55,020 bases of DNA from Vibrio sp. 10N.261.55.A7 (GTDB taxonomy: Bacteria; Pseudomonadota; Gammaproteobacteria; Enterobacterales; Vibrionaceae). This document shows, one piece after another, positions 36,005 through 45,314 of this stretch. The notes below the pieces were generated by a model, which worked only from the letters and a program-made list of their open reading frames with translations, was not told where the DNA came from and made no database searches. The stretch's first letter is position 1. Each line of letters opens with the position of its first letter. The DNA is taken from positions 1,372-56,391 of the forward strand of contig NZ_MCWZ01000028.1 in the NCBI RefSeq assembly GCF_002877365.1, written 5' to 3'. Both the position numbers and the translations under genes were made by a program.

Positions 36005-37845
36005 AAGATATTGTCCTCAATGTATTGGGTTATCATCTCAGAAACATCCTTTACCTTGAACGGTAAACCGGTTACCTGAGTAGCACTTTGTGCTGGGACA
36101 GCAAACTCTGATCGGATGAGTTTTACTAACTGTTTATCATTGAGTTCGAATACAAGGATATGGTTGAATTCAGCGATTATGCTTGCCAAGTTAAGTGGAA
36201 ATGGATAAATAAATCGTAAGTGGATATGAGCGACTGATTTCCCTTTCTCCCTCAATTGTTTAACTGAGGATGTAACGGATCCAAAAGTACTTCCCCAACT
36301 GATCACTAGCAACTGATCGTCACAAGCTCCTGTTATTGACTGCTTTGGTATGAACTCACTAATACCGGCTATTTTTTCGGCTCGCTCGTTTGTCATCGTT
36401 TGATGATTCTCTGGATCGTGGCTTGGTTCGCCGGTGACAGATTGTTTTTCCAAACCTCCTATACGGTGTATCTTTCCTTTTGTTCCAGGTGTTACCCACT
36501 CACGACTTCTAGTCATAGAGTCTCGTTCATAAGGAAAATACGGTTCTTCTTTCCCACCTTTACTTGAGGTGTGTATAGGGGAGAGAGCAATATCCTCTAA
36601 GTTAGGTACTTTCCAAGACTCGGTTCCATTCGCTAAGTAACCATCGCTTAAAAGGATTACGGGAGTCATAAATGTCGTAGCTATGCGACTCGCTTCCAAT
36701 GCCATATCAAAACAGTCAGCAGACGAAGCCGCGGCTAAAACGGGTATAGGAGAGTCACCATTACGCCCATACATCGCAAATAACAAATCAGACTGTTCTG
36801 TTTTAGTCGGTAATCCCGTTGATGGACCACCGCGTTGGACATTGATGACCACCAAAGGCAATTCGGCCATCACTGCAAGGTTCAACGTTTCAGCTTTTAA
36901 ACACAGCCCAGGGCCAGATGTTGCGGTTATTCCCAACGCACCCGCATAAGATGCGCCTAATGCTGCACAAGCCGCCGCTATTTCGTCCTCTGCTTGGAAG
37001 GTTTTAACGCCTAAATCTTGGTAGTTTGACAGTGTATGCAATATCTCTGAGGCAGGTGTAATGGGATACGAACCAAGAAACAGAGGACGCTCTAGTTTTT
37101 CTGCCGCGCAGATAAACCCAAGTGATAGAGCCTCGTTCCCTGAAATATTCCGGTATAGCCCTTCTTTTTGAGGTGCTGCTTGTATTTGGTAAGTGTCACT
37201 GAAGATTTCTGTAGTATCCGCATAATTGTACCCCGCTTGTAGTGCTAACGTATTGGCTTCCAACACTGCTGGTCTACTTGAGAACGTATCGTTCAACCAC
37301 TCTTCTGTTTCATTTAACGAACGGCTATAAACCCACAGAACAATACCGAGTACGAAGAAATTCTTACTCTGTTTGAGTTGTTTTGAAGGCAAGTCCAACT
37401 CGTTTAACGACTGAACCGTTAACTTCGTGAAATTGTCTGCAATCAGTCTGAACTCTGACAAACTACCATCACTCAACGGATCTGATGAATAGCCAGCTAG
37501 GGTTATATTCTTTTTAGTAAAGCCATCTAGGTCTGCCAATATCAGCCCACCACTTATCAAATCAACCACTTTACTTTTTAGCGCTGCCGCGTTCATTGCG
37601 ACTAAAACGCCAAATGCATCGCCAGCGGTATGAATCTCACCAGACGAAAATTGTAATTGAAACGCTGAAACGCCAGATACTGTGCCAGCAGGCGCTCTGA
37701 TCTCGGCAGGGTAATCAGGCAAAGTAACAACATCATTCCCAAAAACAGATGCATTACTTGCAAAACGACTTCCCGCTAGCTGAATCCCATCTCCTGAATC
37801 TCCAGCGAAACAGAGCACTTCGTGCCCACGTTGATTAACGATCAT
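36001..37845 (-). CDS. korA: 2-oxoacid:ferredoxin oxidoreductase, fused gamma-alpha subunit (KorA-like)
   Basis: 614 residues. The N-terminal about 190 residues are the gamma domain (CFAGDSGDGIQLAGSRFA, LPDYPAEIRAPAGTVSGVS), fused to the alpha pyrimidine-binding domain (about 235-430; FLGSYPITPASEILHTLS, QAEDEIAAACAALGASYAGA, TSGPGLCLKAE, QRGGPSTGLPTKTEQSDLL) and a C-terminal transketolase-like domain (LLVISWGSTFGSV). The gamma-alpha fusion is the hallmark of 2-oxoglutarate synthase KorA. ATG 37845 has AGGGG upstream. First gene of a two-gene operon; a LysR regulator is divergent across about 170 bp and is the probable controller. Confidence 0.9.
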   Translation of the reverse strand: MIVNQRGHEVLCFAGDSGDGIQLAGSRFASNASVFGNDVVTLPDYPAEIRAPAGTVSGVSAFQLQFSSGEIHTAGDAFGVLVAMNAAALKSKVVDLISGGLILADLDGFTKKNITLAGYSSDPLSDGSLSEFRLIADNFTKLTVQSLNELDLPSKQLKQSKNFFVLGIVLWVYSRSLNETEEWLNDTFSSRPAVLEANTLALQAGYNYADTTEIFSDTYQIQAAPQKEGLYRNISGNEALSLGFICAAEKLERPLFLGSYPITPASEILHTLSNYQDLGVKTFQAEDEIAAACAALGASYAGALGITATSGPGLCLKAETLNLAVMAELPLVVINVQRGGPSTGLPTKTEQSDLLFAMYGRNGDSPIPVLAAASSADCFDMALEASRIATTFMTPVILLSDGYLANGTESWKVPNLEDIALSPIHTSSKGGKEEPYFPYERDSMTRSREWVTPGTKGKIHRIGGLEKQSVTGEPSHDPENHQTMTNERAEKIAGISEFIPKQSITGACDDQLLVISWGSTFGSVTSSVKQLREKGKSVAHIHLRFIYPFPLNLASIIAEFNHILVFELNDKQLVKLIRSEFAVPAQSATQVTGLPFKVKDVSEMITQYIEDNIL

Positions 37846-38013
37846 TTACGCCCCTAAAAAGTAACAAATGTCTTCTGTCTAATCTAAGCTTTCAAATCTC
37901 TAATAATCAGAGAGCTAGCAATAGTTTTAGCCATCATAGTTAGGATTAGTGGGTGTTGAAATAGTCGTTCGGTCACTTTACTATTGAAGATTATTCACCA
38001 ATTGAAGTCTGAA

Positions 38014-38949
38014 ATGGATAAATTAAATCTATTGCAACTCTTCGTTTCACTTGTCGAAAATGGCAGCTTTGTTGGCGTTGCAAATCAGTCGGGCCAATCC
38101 CCTTCGACTGTCAGTAAAGCCATTGCTCGGTTAGAAAAAGACTTAGGCGTTCGGCTTCTACACAGAACGACACGGCAGCTACAATTAACCGAAGCTGGTA
38201 GCCATTACCTTCAGACCGCTCGTGACGTTCTTTCACTAATTGACAGTAGTGAGCGAGAATTGGCGCAAAGCTCTCTTTCTCCTTCTGGAACACTGAAAGT
38301 CAGTTTGCCTCTATCGTTTGGGAAGCTTTACGTTGTTCCTTTGATTCCCGACTTCTGCGATAAGTATCCAGATATTAATATCGAACTGAGCTTTTCAGAT
38401 GAATATACAAACATAGTTGATAGCGGAACCGATATAGCAATTCGCAGCGGAAGGCTCGATGACAGTAACTTAATTGCGAGACAGCTGTGCCCTATCGATA
38501 TGGGCATATTTGCTAGCCCTTCTTACCTAGAACAATTTGGTACGCCAATATCTGCAGAGCAACTCGCTAGCCATCGCTGGATCGTATACCGATTCAGGCA
38601 ATCAGGTCGCCTACTTGAAATATGCAGCTCAAAAGATGAGGAAATATTTAGTGTCGATCCTGATTATCAAATCATTGTAGATAATGGAGATGCCATGGCA
38701 AGGCTTGCCTGCCAAGGAGCTGGACTTGCATTTATGCCCCATTTTATTGCACGAGATCTTGTCCAAAATGGAGAACTAACGCTAATTTCACCGCCCCAGC
38801 GTAAATCAGAACAAGCTGTTTATCTGTACTATCTGAGTCGTGACTATATGCCTGCCAAGGTGAGAGTATTTATTGAATACATTGTTGAACAACTAGAAAA
38901 ACAGGGAGAGACAGCGTACAAGACTTGGATGAGTAATGGCGCAGAGTAA
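38014..38949 (+). CDS. LysR-family transcriptional regulator
   Basis: 311 residues. An N-terminal winged helix-turn-helix (LNLLQLFVSLVENGSF, QSPSTVSKAIARLEKDLGVRLLHRTTR) is followed by a LysR substrate-binding domain (LKVSLPLSFGKLYVVPLIPDF ... in parts), of the group close to DsdC/CrgA-like regulators. I start at ATG 38014 because the conserved domain begins there; a TTG ten codons upstream is unlikely. It is divergent from korA-korB, the classical position for a LysR regulator of that operon. The inducer is unknown. Confidence 0.9.
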   Translation: MDKLNLLQLFVSLVENGSFVGVANQSGQSPSTVSKAIARLEKDLGVRLLHRTTRQLQLTEAGSHYLQTARDVLSLIDSSERELAQSSLSPSGTLKVSLPLSFGKLYVVPLIPDFCDKYPDINIELSFSDEYTNIVDSGTDIAIRSGRLDDSNLIARQLCPIDMGIFASPSYLEQFGTPISAEQLASHRWIVYRFRQSGRLLEICSSKDEEIFSVDPDYQIIVDNGDAMARLACQGAGLAFMPHFIARDLVQNGELTLISPPQRKSEQAVYLYYLSRDYMPAKVRVFIEYIVEQLEKQGETAYKTWMSNGAE

Positions 38950-39131
38950 TACAGACGTATTCGTTGTTTAACGGTACATCAATAATTTCAAAGTAAGTCT
39001 ATTTCGTAGTGATAGAAATCGCCTATTGGCAAGCGTAGTGCTATCAATGCACTGGTAGCGTTTAATCAAAGAGGATCTGTGCTTGGTAGCAAGTAGAAAA
39101 AGCATAGATTATTTTATTATTTTATTATTTT

Positions 39132-39164
39132 GCTATCTTCGAGAACTGCTCAATCGAAGATAGC
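39132..39164 (+). terminator. Hairpin downstream of the LysR gene
   Basis: An 11-bp perfect stem (39132-39142 with 39154-39164), followed by TTGAAATTTT. An 8-bp AT repeat (TTATTTTA, nearly three copies) lies just before it at about 39108-39130. The rest of 38950-39275 shows no gene. Confidence 0.55.
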
Positions 39165-39210
39165 TTGAAATTTTAATGCTCTACATCGCACTGACCTTTG
39201 TCCCCCGCCA

Positions 39211-39252
39211 ATGACAAATACGTTCGTTATTGTCAGAAAAACGATTTGTCAT
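39211..39252 (-). terminator. Dyad element after pvuE, possible transcript end
   Basis: Two 9-bp arms (39211-39219 and 39244-39252) are perfectly complementary; with one bulged base the pairing extends by four more. A third inverted TTGTCA copy lies inside the loop at about 39230-39235. It is 24 bp past the pvuE stop, but no T-run follows, so its role as a terminator is uncertain. Confidence 0.4.
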
Positions 39253-39275
39253 CGCTTTGATAAAAAGAGGCAAGA

Positions 39276-40040
39276 TTAAAATGCTACACACATAGGTGTA
39301 TTGGCGATTGGATCTCGGAACACATTCGCTTTCAAGTCGAAAACACGATTAAGTAGCTGTTCAGTCATGACTTCGTCTGGCGAACCTTCGGTTACTTTGC
39401 ATCCTCTGTCTAAAACAATCAGATGATCGCAATAACGACATGCTTGGTTAAGATCATGCAACACCACCACGACCGTTTTCCCATTATTATTCATCTGCTG
39501 CATCAGGTTCATAAGTTCGACTTGGTGTGACATATCAAGATACGTTGTTGGCTCATCAAGCAGCACTATATCTGTATCTTGTGCGATAACCATCGCGATC
39601 CAAGCTCTTTGCCGTTGACCACCAGATAAAGATTCAACGGGTTTATCGGCATAGGCGAGTATACCAGTATCTTGCATTGCTTGTTCGACAATGTTTTTGT
39701 CTTCTTGCCCCAACCGTCCCCAATGTGACACATAAGGAGAGCGACCGTATTCAACTAGCTTTCTTACCGTGATGCCTTCCGGGTTAACTAGGATTTGAGG
39801 TAACAGAGACAACGAACGTGCAAGTGTTTTGTCGCCATAATTTGACAGTGGTTTCCCTTTAAATAATACCTTACCAGATGAGGGTTTGTTGATTCTGACA
39901 AGCGTTTTTAACAGCGTGGATTTGCCACATCCATTTGGCCCAATTAGCGCCGTTATTTTCCCTTTGGGAATTGACACAGACAGGTTTGGTATGATTGTTT
40001 GTTTACCATACGCTACGGAAAGGTTTTGTGTTTGAAGCAT
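39276..40040 (-). CDS. pvuE: Ferric-vibrioferrin ABC transporter, ATP-binding protein
   Basis: 254 residues. ABC ATPase motifs: Walker A GPNGCGKST (about residues 36-44), signature LSGGQRQRAW, Walker B VLLDEPTTYLD and the switch His in VVVLHD. It energises import of ferric vibrioferrin through PvuC-PvuD. I start at ATG 40040 (MLQTQNLSVAYG), 2 nt after the pvuD stop with GAGG upstream; an in-frame TTG three codons earlier would overlap pvuD. Last gene of the psuA-pvuABCDE operon. Confidence 0.93.
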   Translation of the reverse strand: MLQTQNLSVAYGKQTIIPNLSVSIPKGKITALIGPNGCGKSTLLKTLVRINKPSSGKVLFKGKPLSNYGDKTLARSLSLLPQILVNPEGITVRKLVEYGRSPYVSHWGRLGQEDKNIVEQAMQDTGILAYADKPVESLSGGQRQRAWIAMVIAQDTDIVLLDEPTTYLDMSHQVELMNLMQQMNNNGKTVVVVLHDLNQACRYCDHLIVLDRGCKVTEGSPDEVMTEQLLNRVFDLKANVFRDPIANTPMCVAF

Positions 40041-40042
40041 GG

Positions 40043-41014
40043 TTACCAACCTCGATAACGATAAAGAAGGAAAATGAAATAGGGCGCGCCGATAACAGAA
40101 GTAAGCACCCCGGCGGGTAACTCGATAGGGGGTTGTAGACCTCTAGCCAGCGCGTCGGCACAGGTCACCAAGATAGCACCGAGTATCGCCGCCGATGGAA
40201 TCAGCAACTTATGATTATGACCGAACAACAAACGAGCCAAGTGCGGCGCCAATAGACCAACAAAACTAATGGTTCCAGCCACTGAAACACTGATGCTAGC
40301 CAGTAATACTGAGGCAAGTAATGCGAAAATTTGAATCTGTTTTGGCTTAGTGCCTAGAGTTGTTGCGCTTTCTTCGCCGAGCCCTAATACATCTAAACGC
40401 CACGCAAGCCAAAATGCTACGGGTAGCAATATAAGTAATGAACACCAAATAAGTGGCACTTGATCCCAGTTTCGCCCCCATAAGCTGCCCGTTAACCAAA
40501 CCATGGCCGTGTTTATTTCGATAGGATTTGTCACAAGCAAAAAGTCGATACCGCTGGCTAAAAATGCACTCACAGCGATACCAATTAGCGCCAATTTCGC
40601 TGGTGTTGGTTTTGACCACCATGCGAGTAATGAAATCAATCCGGCTGCGAATAATCCTCCCAACATAGCAGCTAACGGGAGGATAGAAACGGGTGCGTTA
40701 GGAAATAAAACCAAGCTTGTTGTTGCGGCTAGCCCTGCTCCAGCGCTGATTCCCATAAGGTCAGGAGACGCGAGTGGATTTCGAATTACCCCTTGGACTA
40801 AAATGCCAGAAAGCCCTAACCCTGCCCCAACGCTAATGGCGAGTAACATTCGCGGTAACCGATACTGATAAACAATAAAATCGTCGCTGGAGAACGCGAT
40901 GAGGTGCGAGATTACTTGTGATGGAGAAAGCGATGCTGCGCCAACAAACAGTCCGGTTGATGAGACGGTTGCTAGTACTCCAAATAACATGAACATCTTT
41001 AGATGAGGATGCAT
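40043..41014 (-). CDS. pvuD: Ferric-vibrioferrin ABC transporter, permease
   Basis: 323 residues, FecCD/BtuC-type permease with about nine or ten membrane helices. The family motif region VLVQGVIRNPLASPDLMGIS and the ATPase-coupling stretch FVGLLAPHLARLLFGHNH are present. ATG 41014 (MHPHLKMF) shares its A with the pvuC TGA and has GAGGAG upstream; a longer TTG-initiated frame reaching back into pvuC is not needed. It forms a heterodimer with PvuC in the inner membrane. Confidence 0.92.
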   Translation of the reverse strand: MHPHLKMFMLFGVLATVSSTGLFVGAASLSPSQVISHLIAFSSDDFIVYQYRLPRMLLAISVGAGLGLSGILVQGVIRNPLASPDLMGISAGAGLAATTSLVLFPNAPVSILPLAAMLGGLFAAGLISLLAWWSKPTPAKLALIGIAVSAFLASGIDFLLVTNPIEINTAMVWLTGSLWGRNWDQVPLIWCSLLILLPVAFWLAWRLDVLGLGEESATTLGTKPKQIQIFALLASVLLASISVSVAGTISFVGLLAPHLARLLFGHNHKLLIPSAAILGAILVTCADALARGLQPPIELPAGVLTSVIGAPYFIFLLYRYRGW

Positions 41015-42048
41015 CACGATCTCCTCGTTGCAATTAGAATAAAGCAAGGTGTACCGAGTAGCGCTGTAATGACACCAACGGGTGTTTCCGTCGGGAAAGC
41101 AATCGCCCTTGATAGCGCATCAGACCACCCTACCAATGCCGCACCTGCCAATGCAGAAATAGGTATGAGTAAATGGTAATTTTGACCAACGATCGGCCTA
41201 ATCAGATGAGGGACTAACAAACCAACAAAGCCAATAGGCCCAGCGATGGCAACACTGGCGCCAGCCAGCAAGACGATGGTTAACCCACTCACCCATCGAG
41301 TCAGCCTTATATTAATTCCTAACCCAACGGCCACTTCTTCACCAAGCGTCAGCAAATTAAGATTTCGTGCCAAGCTCATTGCCAATATTAAACCAACTAG
41401 TATCGGCGGCCACAGCTGTTCCCACTGTTCTGCGTCGACACTTGAAAGAGATCCAGTAAGCCATTGGAGTACACTGTACGCCATGTCATCGGCGAGGATC
41501 AACGCGGCGCGTGTCAAACCAATAAGTAATGCGCTTATCGCGATACCAGCAAGAACCAAACGAAGAGGATGAGAACGCTCAGAAAAAAATCCGCCAAGAA
41601 GCATCACAGCCATTCCGCTAAGCATCGCGCCAATAACGGCATTGAGTATTGGATTTATCGCACTGACCAGAGGCACGCCAACCGCGGCTAACGCCATAAA
41701 GCAGGAAGCACCAGCGTTAATGCCAAGTATAGAAGGAGACGCCAGTGGATTTCTTGTTAGCCCTTGCATTAGTACGCCAGATACCGCCAAACTTGCGCCA
41801 ATAAGTAGCCCAGAATACGCTCTTGGTGCTCTTAACGTCGCGAGTATTTGATGGTTCATGTTCGTTTCATCAAAAGAAAACCAGTATTGAAACAAGTCAT
41901 TGAACGTTATCGTAAAGTTTGACCAACCCAGCATGGAGGCCATGTAGCCGGACATTGTTAAACTCGACACCAACGTTATAAACAACACAACCCGCCAATG
42001 AATCAAAGGCAGGCAGTGTTTGTTTTTTGAGAGCAACAAAGTGCTCAT
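41014..42048 (-). CDS. pvuC: Ferric-vibrioferrin ABC transporter, permease
   Basis: 344 residues, FecCD-type permease paralogous to PvuD ([39 protein letters not shown]). About ten membrane helices. ATG 42048 overlaps the pvuB stop as ATGA, and its own TGA shares a base with the pvuD ATG, so pvuB-pvuC-pvuD are tightly coupled. It works with PvuD and PvuE to bring ferric vibrioferrin from the periplasm into the cytoplasm. Confidence 0.92.
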   Translation of the reverse strand: MSTLLLSKNKHCLPLIHWRVVLFITLVSSLTMSGYMASMLGWSNFTITFNDLFQYWFSFDETNMNHQILATLRAPRAYSGLLIGASLAVSGVLMQGLTRNPLASPSILGINAGASCFMALAAVGVPLVSAINPILNAVIGAMLSGMAVMLLGGFFSERSHPLRLVLAGIAISALLIGLTRAALILADDMAYSVLQWLTGSLSSVDAEQWEQLWPPILVGLILAMSLARNLNLLTLGEEVAVGLGINIRLTRWVSGLTIVLLAGASVAIAGPIGFVGLLVPHLIRPIVGQNYHLLIPISALAGAALVGWSDALSRAIAFPTETPVGVITALLGTPCFILIATRRS

Positions 42049-42971
42049 GATGGATCTATGATCTTCTCAAGGTTCTCGGCCATTTGCTCGGCGGCTAACA
42101 TTCCTCGATTGAGCGACCAAAGTTCAGGAGATACGTCCACAATTTGTTCTTGTTTTGCCGATGTTAGCGCATTAAATAACGGGGTTTCTTGCCAGTTATT
42201 GATTACGTTTGGATCGGAGTAAGCGCCAAGAAGTAACCAGTCTGGATTGGTCTTTAAAAGATACTCAAAACTCGTAGGTAGGTACGCTTTCTCTGTGGGT
42301 TCCTCTATCGGGCTCGCAATTCCTAGTGTGGTCAGTACACCACCAGCATAAGAAGCAGGGCTATGTAACCACATGCCTTTGTCTGTCACAACGGCGAACT
42401 GAACGGTTTGCTTGATCGAAAAATGGCTCTTAAATTCAGACATAACGGCCTGATGTTTTTTTATACGTTTCTCCATGGCGGACTGTTGGTTTACAGCAAT
42501 ACCAATTTTAAGAGAAGACTGTAAGTTCTCTTGATACGTTTCCCCGCGACTTTTCAGCAGTAACGTCGGCGCTATTCGTTGAAGATCCTCGTAGACCGTA
42601 CGATGGCGTTCTGCATCAGCGATGATCAGATCGGGCTTGAGTACCGCAATGGCTTCTAGACTAGGTTGAGAACGCATACCGACGGACTCCCAGGGCTGAA
42701 CGAGTTCTCGTACCGCAGGGATCACTCGTGTGGCATCGTTATCGTCTGCAACCCCCACTGGTGAAACACCAACGGCAGCTAATGCGTCCACGAACGAAAA
42801 CTCCAATACGACGATACGCTGGGGCGTGGTAGAAATTTCAAACTGCCCCTGTTCATCTTGTATCGTTCTTGTTTGGGCTGAGAGCGAGAAAGAAACGAGA
42901 CCAAGCGCGAATATGGCAAGGGTGGTGGCGAATCTGTTCGTTAACAGTGCTCGACAAAGGTTATTCATCAT
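42045..42971 (-). CDS. pvuB: Ferric-vibrioferrin periplasmic binding protein
   Basis: 308 residues. A signal peptide ([16 protein letters not shown], cleavage about residue 32) is followed by a class III (FecB/FhuD-like) binding fold: [33 protein letters not shown] and a long central helix. It collects ferric vibrioferrin delivered by the outer-membrane receptor and hands it to PvuC-PvuD. Two adjacent ATGs; AAGGAA precedes 42971. An 84-bp gap with a strong hairpin separates it from pvuA. Confidence 0.92.
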   Translation of the reverse strand: MMNNLCRALLTNRFATTLAIFALGLVSFSLSAQTRTIQDEQGQFEISTTPQRIVVLEFSFVDALAAVGVSPVGVADDNDATRVIPAVRELVQPWESVGMRSQPSLEAIAVLKPDLIIADAERHRTVYEDLQRIAPTLLLKSRGETYQENLQSSLKIGIAVNQQSAMEKRIKKHQAVMSEFKSHFSIKQTVQFAVVTDKGMWLHSPASYAGGVLTTLGIASPIEEPTEKAYLPTSFEYLLKTNPDWLLLGAYSDPNVINNWQETPLFNALTSAKQEQIVDVSPELWSLNRGMLAAEQMAENLEKIIDPS

Positions 42972-42998
42972 TATATTCCTTCAAAATAAAACGGTTCG

Positions 42999-43024
42999 CT
43001 GTCACCAACGACCATTGGTGACAG
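42999..43024 (-). terminator. Hairpin between pvuA and pvuB (attenuator or RNA-stability element)
   Basis: A perfect 10-bp stem (42999-43008 with 43015-43024), loop of 6, followed on the minus strand by CGAACCGTTTTATTTT. It may partly terminate transcription or protect the upstream receptor mRNA, giving more receptor than ABC transporter. Confidence 0.5.
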
Positions 43025-43055
43025 GTTTTGTTGCATAATTTCAGTTGCTTGAGCG

Positions 43056-45194
43056 TTAAAATTGATAATTAAGATCCAACGTGTACGAGCGCCCAGGCGC
43101 TGGATAACGCCCAACTGGGCTAGTATCGATACCGCGGAAGTAATATTCCTCGTTGAGAAGGTTATTTACCGCTACGTTCATGCGTAACTTGCTCTTCTCA
43201 TCCTTATACAGGTCAGTCCCTAGATTAAAGTTCCAAACCATGTAGGCAGGGACTTTCCCTTTTGCCCCAGTTGCATCCTCTTCACTGGTGTTCGCATTGT
43301 CAGAAAATGAATCACTAAAATAGTAACCAGACAATGTGGTGTCTAAGCCCGTAAACGCGTAGGTCGCGTCCCAACTCAGCTGATGCTCAGAAGTGTAAGG
43401 AAGCTGATTACCCTTGTTGTCGCCTTCTTCTTCTATGGTTGCATCTAAGTAGTTATAACCAGCCCCCAAGCTCAATGCCTGGAGGGCTTGCGGAACATAA
43501 CGCGCCGATAGTTCAATCCCCTGATGCAGTGTCTTCCCTATATTTTCGAAGGTTTGTGTTGCACTTTGCCATTGAAGTTGGTCTTTAAAATCAATGCGAT
43601 AGAGAGCGGCGTTAAAACTCGTTGTTTCTTGGGTGTAACGTGCGCCCAACTCGTAGTTCCATGCAAGCTCACTGCCCTCTTCACCTAAGCCTCGAATGTA
43701 AGCGATTTGTGGTGCACGCAAAGATTTCTGTGCGTTGGTGTAACCGACCCATTGCTCTGTTACGTGGTACGCTACGGTTAACCCTGGCAACCATTCTGTT
43801 ACTTTATTGTCCGTCTTCTGCGACTTACCCAGGTCGTCAAATGTCATATCGATGGATTCATAACGTAAACCAGGCGTTAGCTTTAACACGTCATTAAACA
43901 GTCCGATTTCATTACTGATGTACCCAGCAAACGCATTGGTATCTAAATGCCAATCACGAGGCGTTTTTGTTTCTCCGCCTGCTATTTGTGTTTGAGTCAA
44001 TTTGTAGTCTATGTCCTCATTCACATAACGAGCACCGACGATCCAGTTCTGTGTAACGGACTTTCCTTCACCAAAATACATGGCTAACTTAGGCTCAATG
44101 CCATAAACAGTAAACTCTCGTGGTGAAGTACGAACATCCGTTGAGGCGATTGATGGATCCGCCCAATGACCGTCACCAGAATTGAAGCCCCATTGGAAGA
44201 AACGCTCTGAACGATGACCAAATGTCAGCACTTCGAATTCTGAGCTGTCGGCTATATTCAAATCTTGGATATATTTCAAGCTCCAGCGTGTCGACGTCCC
44301 TTGATATTCGTCATAAGGTCGTTTTGATTGAGACCGATCATTCTCATAGTCTTGGGGAGACAAAGCACCAGGCATTTGCGTGTTGGCATCATAACGTTGA
44401 ACGAACGCTTGTAATTCTTGAGTTTCGCTCATTAGCCATTGAGTCTTAACCTGAAAGTTTTTCACATCGGTATCTGAGTGTTCTCGGAAACTTTCACCTT
44501 TTAAGAAGTTACCCTCTAACTGAAGTGCAAACGTATCGGTTAACCACCCACCTGTGCGCAAGTAGAAATCGTTAAGTGGAGAGTTACCCTCTTCAAATAC
44601 AGTAAAGCGATTACTGATTTCTGTTTGCCAAGCGTTGGGGATTGGCTTTGTGACTAAGTTAATGACACCACCTACGTTGTTTGGACCATACTGCACGGCA
44701 GCGCCGCCTCGAACGATGTCAATTCGGTCAAGCATGGATAGCGTAGCGGGAAAAATGGATTGCCCTGTGTGGCCATAAGGTGCAAGTGTAAGCGGTACAC
44801 CGTCCATTAGAAATTGCGCATGGCCACTGCGGCTTGCTTTTAAACCCCTGACTGAGATGTTAGGTAATACGCCAGTGCCCGTTTCGTCTTGTACCTTAAT
44901 ACCAGGCACGCTTTGAAAGGCTGAATCGATTGAAAGAGCGCCCGTTTTCTTTATTTGTTCGTTAGTGAGAACTGTACGTGCGCCAGGGTATTCTTTAACG
45001 TCGTCCACTTCTGAACGACCAATTAAGCTAGCAGTAACAACGACCGTTTCCATCGTCGTTGTTTGATGCTCATCGGAAGCGAATGTATTGAAGGAGGTCA
45101 CTGAAGCGATTGCTGTAGCAAGTAGACTTAAGCGTAAGTGCGCATGTTTCAGTATCTGCGTTTGATGTTTACCATCCAAATTCTGGTAGAGCAT
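43056..45194 (-). CDS. pvuA: TonB-dependent ferric-vibrioferrin receptor
   Basis: 712 residues. An extended signal peptide (hydrophobic core LRLSLLATAIASVTSF, mature end near FASD) leads to a TonB-box-like ETVVVTA, a plug domain (about 55-170; ARTVLTNEQIKKTGALSID, NISVRGLKASRSGHAQFL, IDIVRGGAAVQYGPNNVGG) and a 22-strand barrel ending YTLDLNYQF with the terminal Phe needed for outer-membrane insertion. Resembles FecA-type citrate-siderophore receptors, in keeping with a citrate-based ligand. ATG 45194 follows TAGGAC. Second gene of the uptake operon, 120 bp after psuA. Confidence 0.92.
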   Translation of the reverse strand: MLYQNLDGKHQTQILKHAHLRLSLLATAIASVTSFNTFASDEHQTTTMETVVVTASLIGRSEVDDVKEYPGARTVLTNEQIKKTGALSIDSAFQSVPGIKVQDETGTGVLPNISVRGLKASRSGHAQFLMDGVPLTLAPYGHTGQSIFPATLSMLDRIDIVRGGAAVQYGPNNVGGVINLVTKPIPNAWQTEISNRFTVFEEGNSPLNDFYLRTGGWLTDTFALQLEGNFLKGESFREHSDTDVKNFQVKTQWLMSETQELQAFVQRYDANTQMPGALSPQDYENDRSQSKRPYDEYQGTSTRWSLKYIQDLNIADSSEFEVLTFGHRSERFFQWGFNSGDGHWADPSIASTDVRTSPREFTVYGIEPKLAMYFGEGKSVTQNWIVGARYVNEDIDYKLTQTQIAGGETKTPRDWHLDTNAFAGYISNEIGLFNDVLKLTPGLRYESIDMTFDDLGKSQKTDNKVTEWLPGLTVAYHVTEQWVGYTNAQKSLRAPQIAYIRGLGEEGSELAWNYELGARYTQETTSFNAALYRIDFKDQLQWQSATQTFENIGKTLHQGIELSARYVPQALQALSLGAGYNYLDATIEEEGDNKGNQLPYTSEHQLSWDATYAFTGLDTTLSGYYFSDSFSDNANTSEEDATGAKGKVPAYMVWNFNLGTDLYKDEKSKLRMNVAVNNLLNEEYYFRGIDTSPVGRYPAPGRSYTLDLNYQF

Positions 45195-45259
45195 GAGAAG
45201 TCCTATAAAGGTATACAGTGAGCAACATTTGTCTTGTTACTTTGTTCTTGTGGGATAGA

Positions 45260-45278
45260 TGGCCTCGTTAAGAGGCCA
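45260..45278 (-). other. Short GC-rich hairpin between psuA and pvuA
   Basis: A perfect 7-bp stem (45260-45266 with 45272-45278) with a 5-nt loop and no T-run. It may affect mRNA stability or partial termination within the uptake operon. Confidence 0.35.
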
Positions 45279-45314
45279 GTAATTCACATTTATTGAGTGA
45301 ATGATTCCAAAATC

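Noticed and set aside
39108..39130. TTATTTTA repeat as an origin-like or phase-variable element
   Set aside because: It is only about three short AT-rich copies, next to a terminator hairpin, with no DnaA boxes or coding context seen.
41015..41047. TTG-initiated extension of pvuD into pvuC
   Set aside because: ATG 41014 has GAGGAG at the right distance and overlaps the pvuC stop in the usual coupled way; the extension does not resemble a permease N-terminus.
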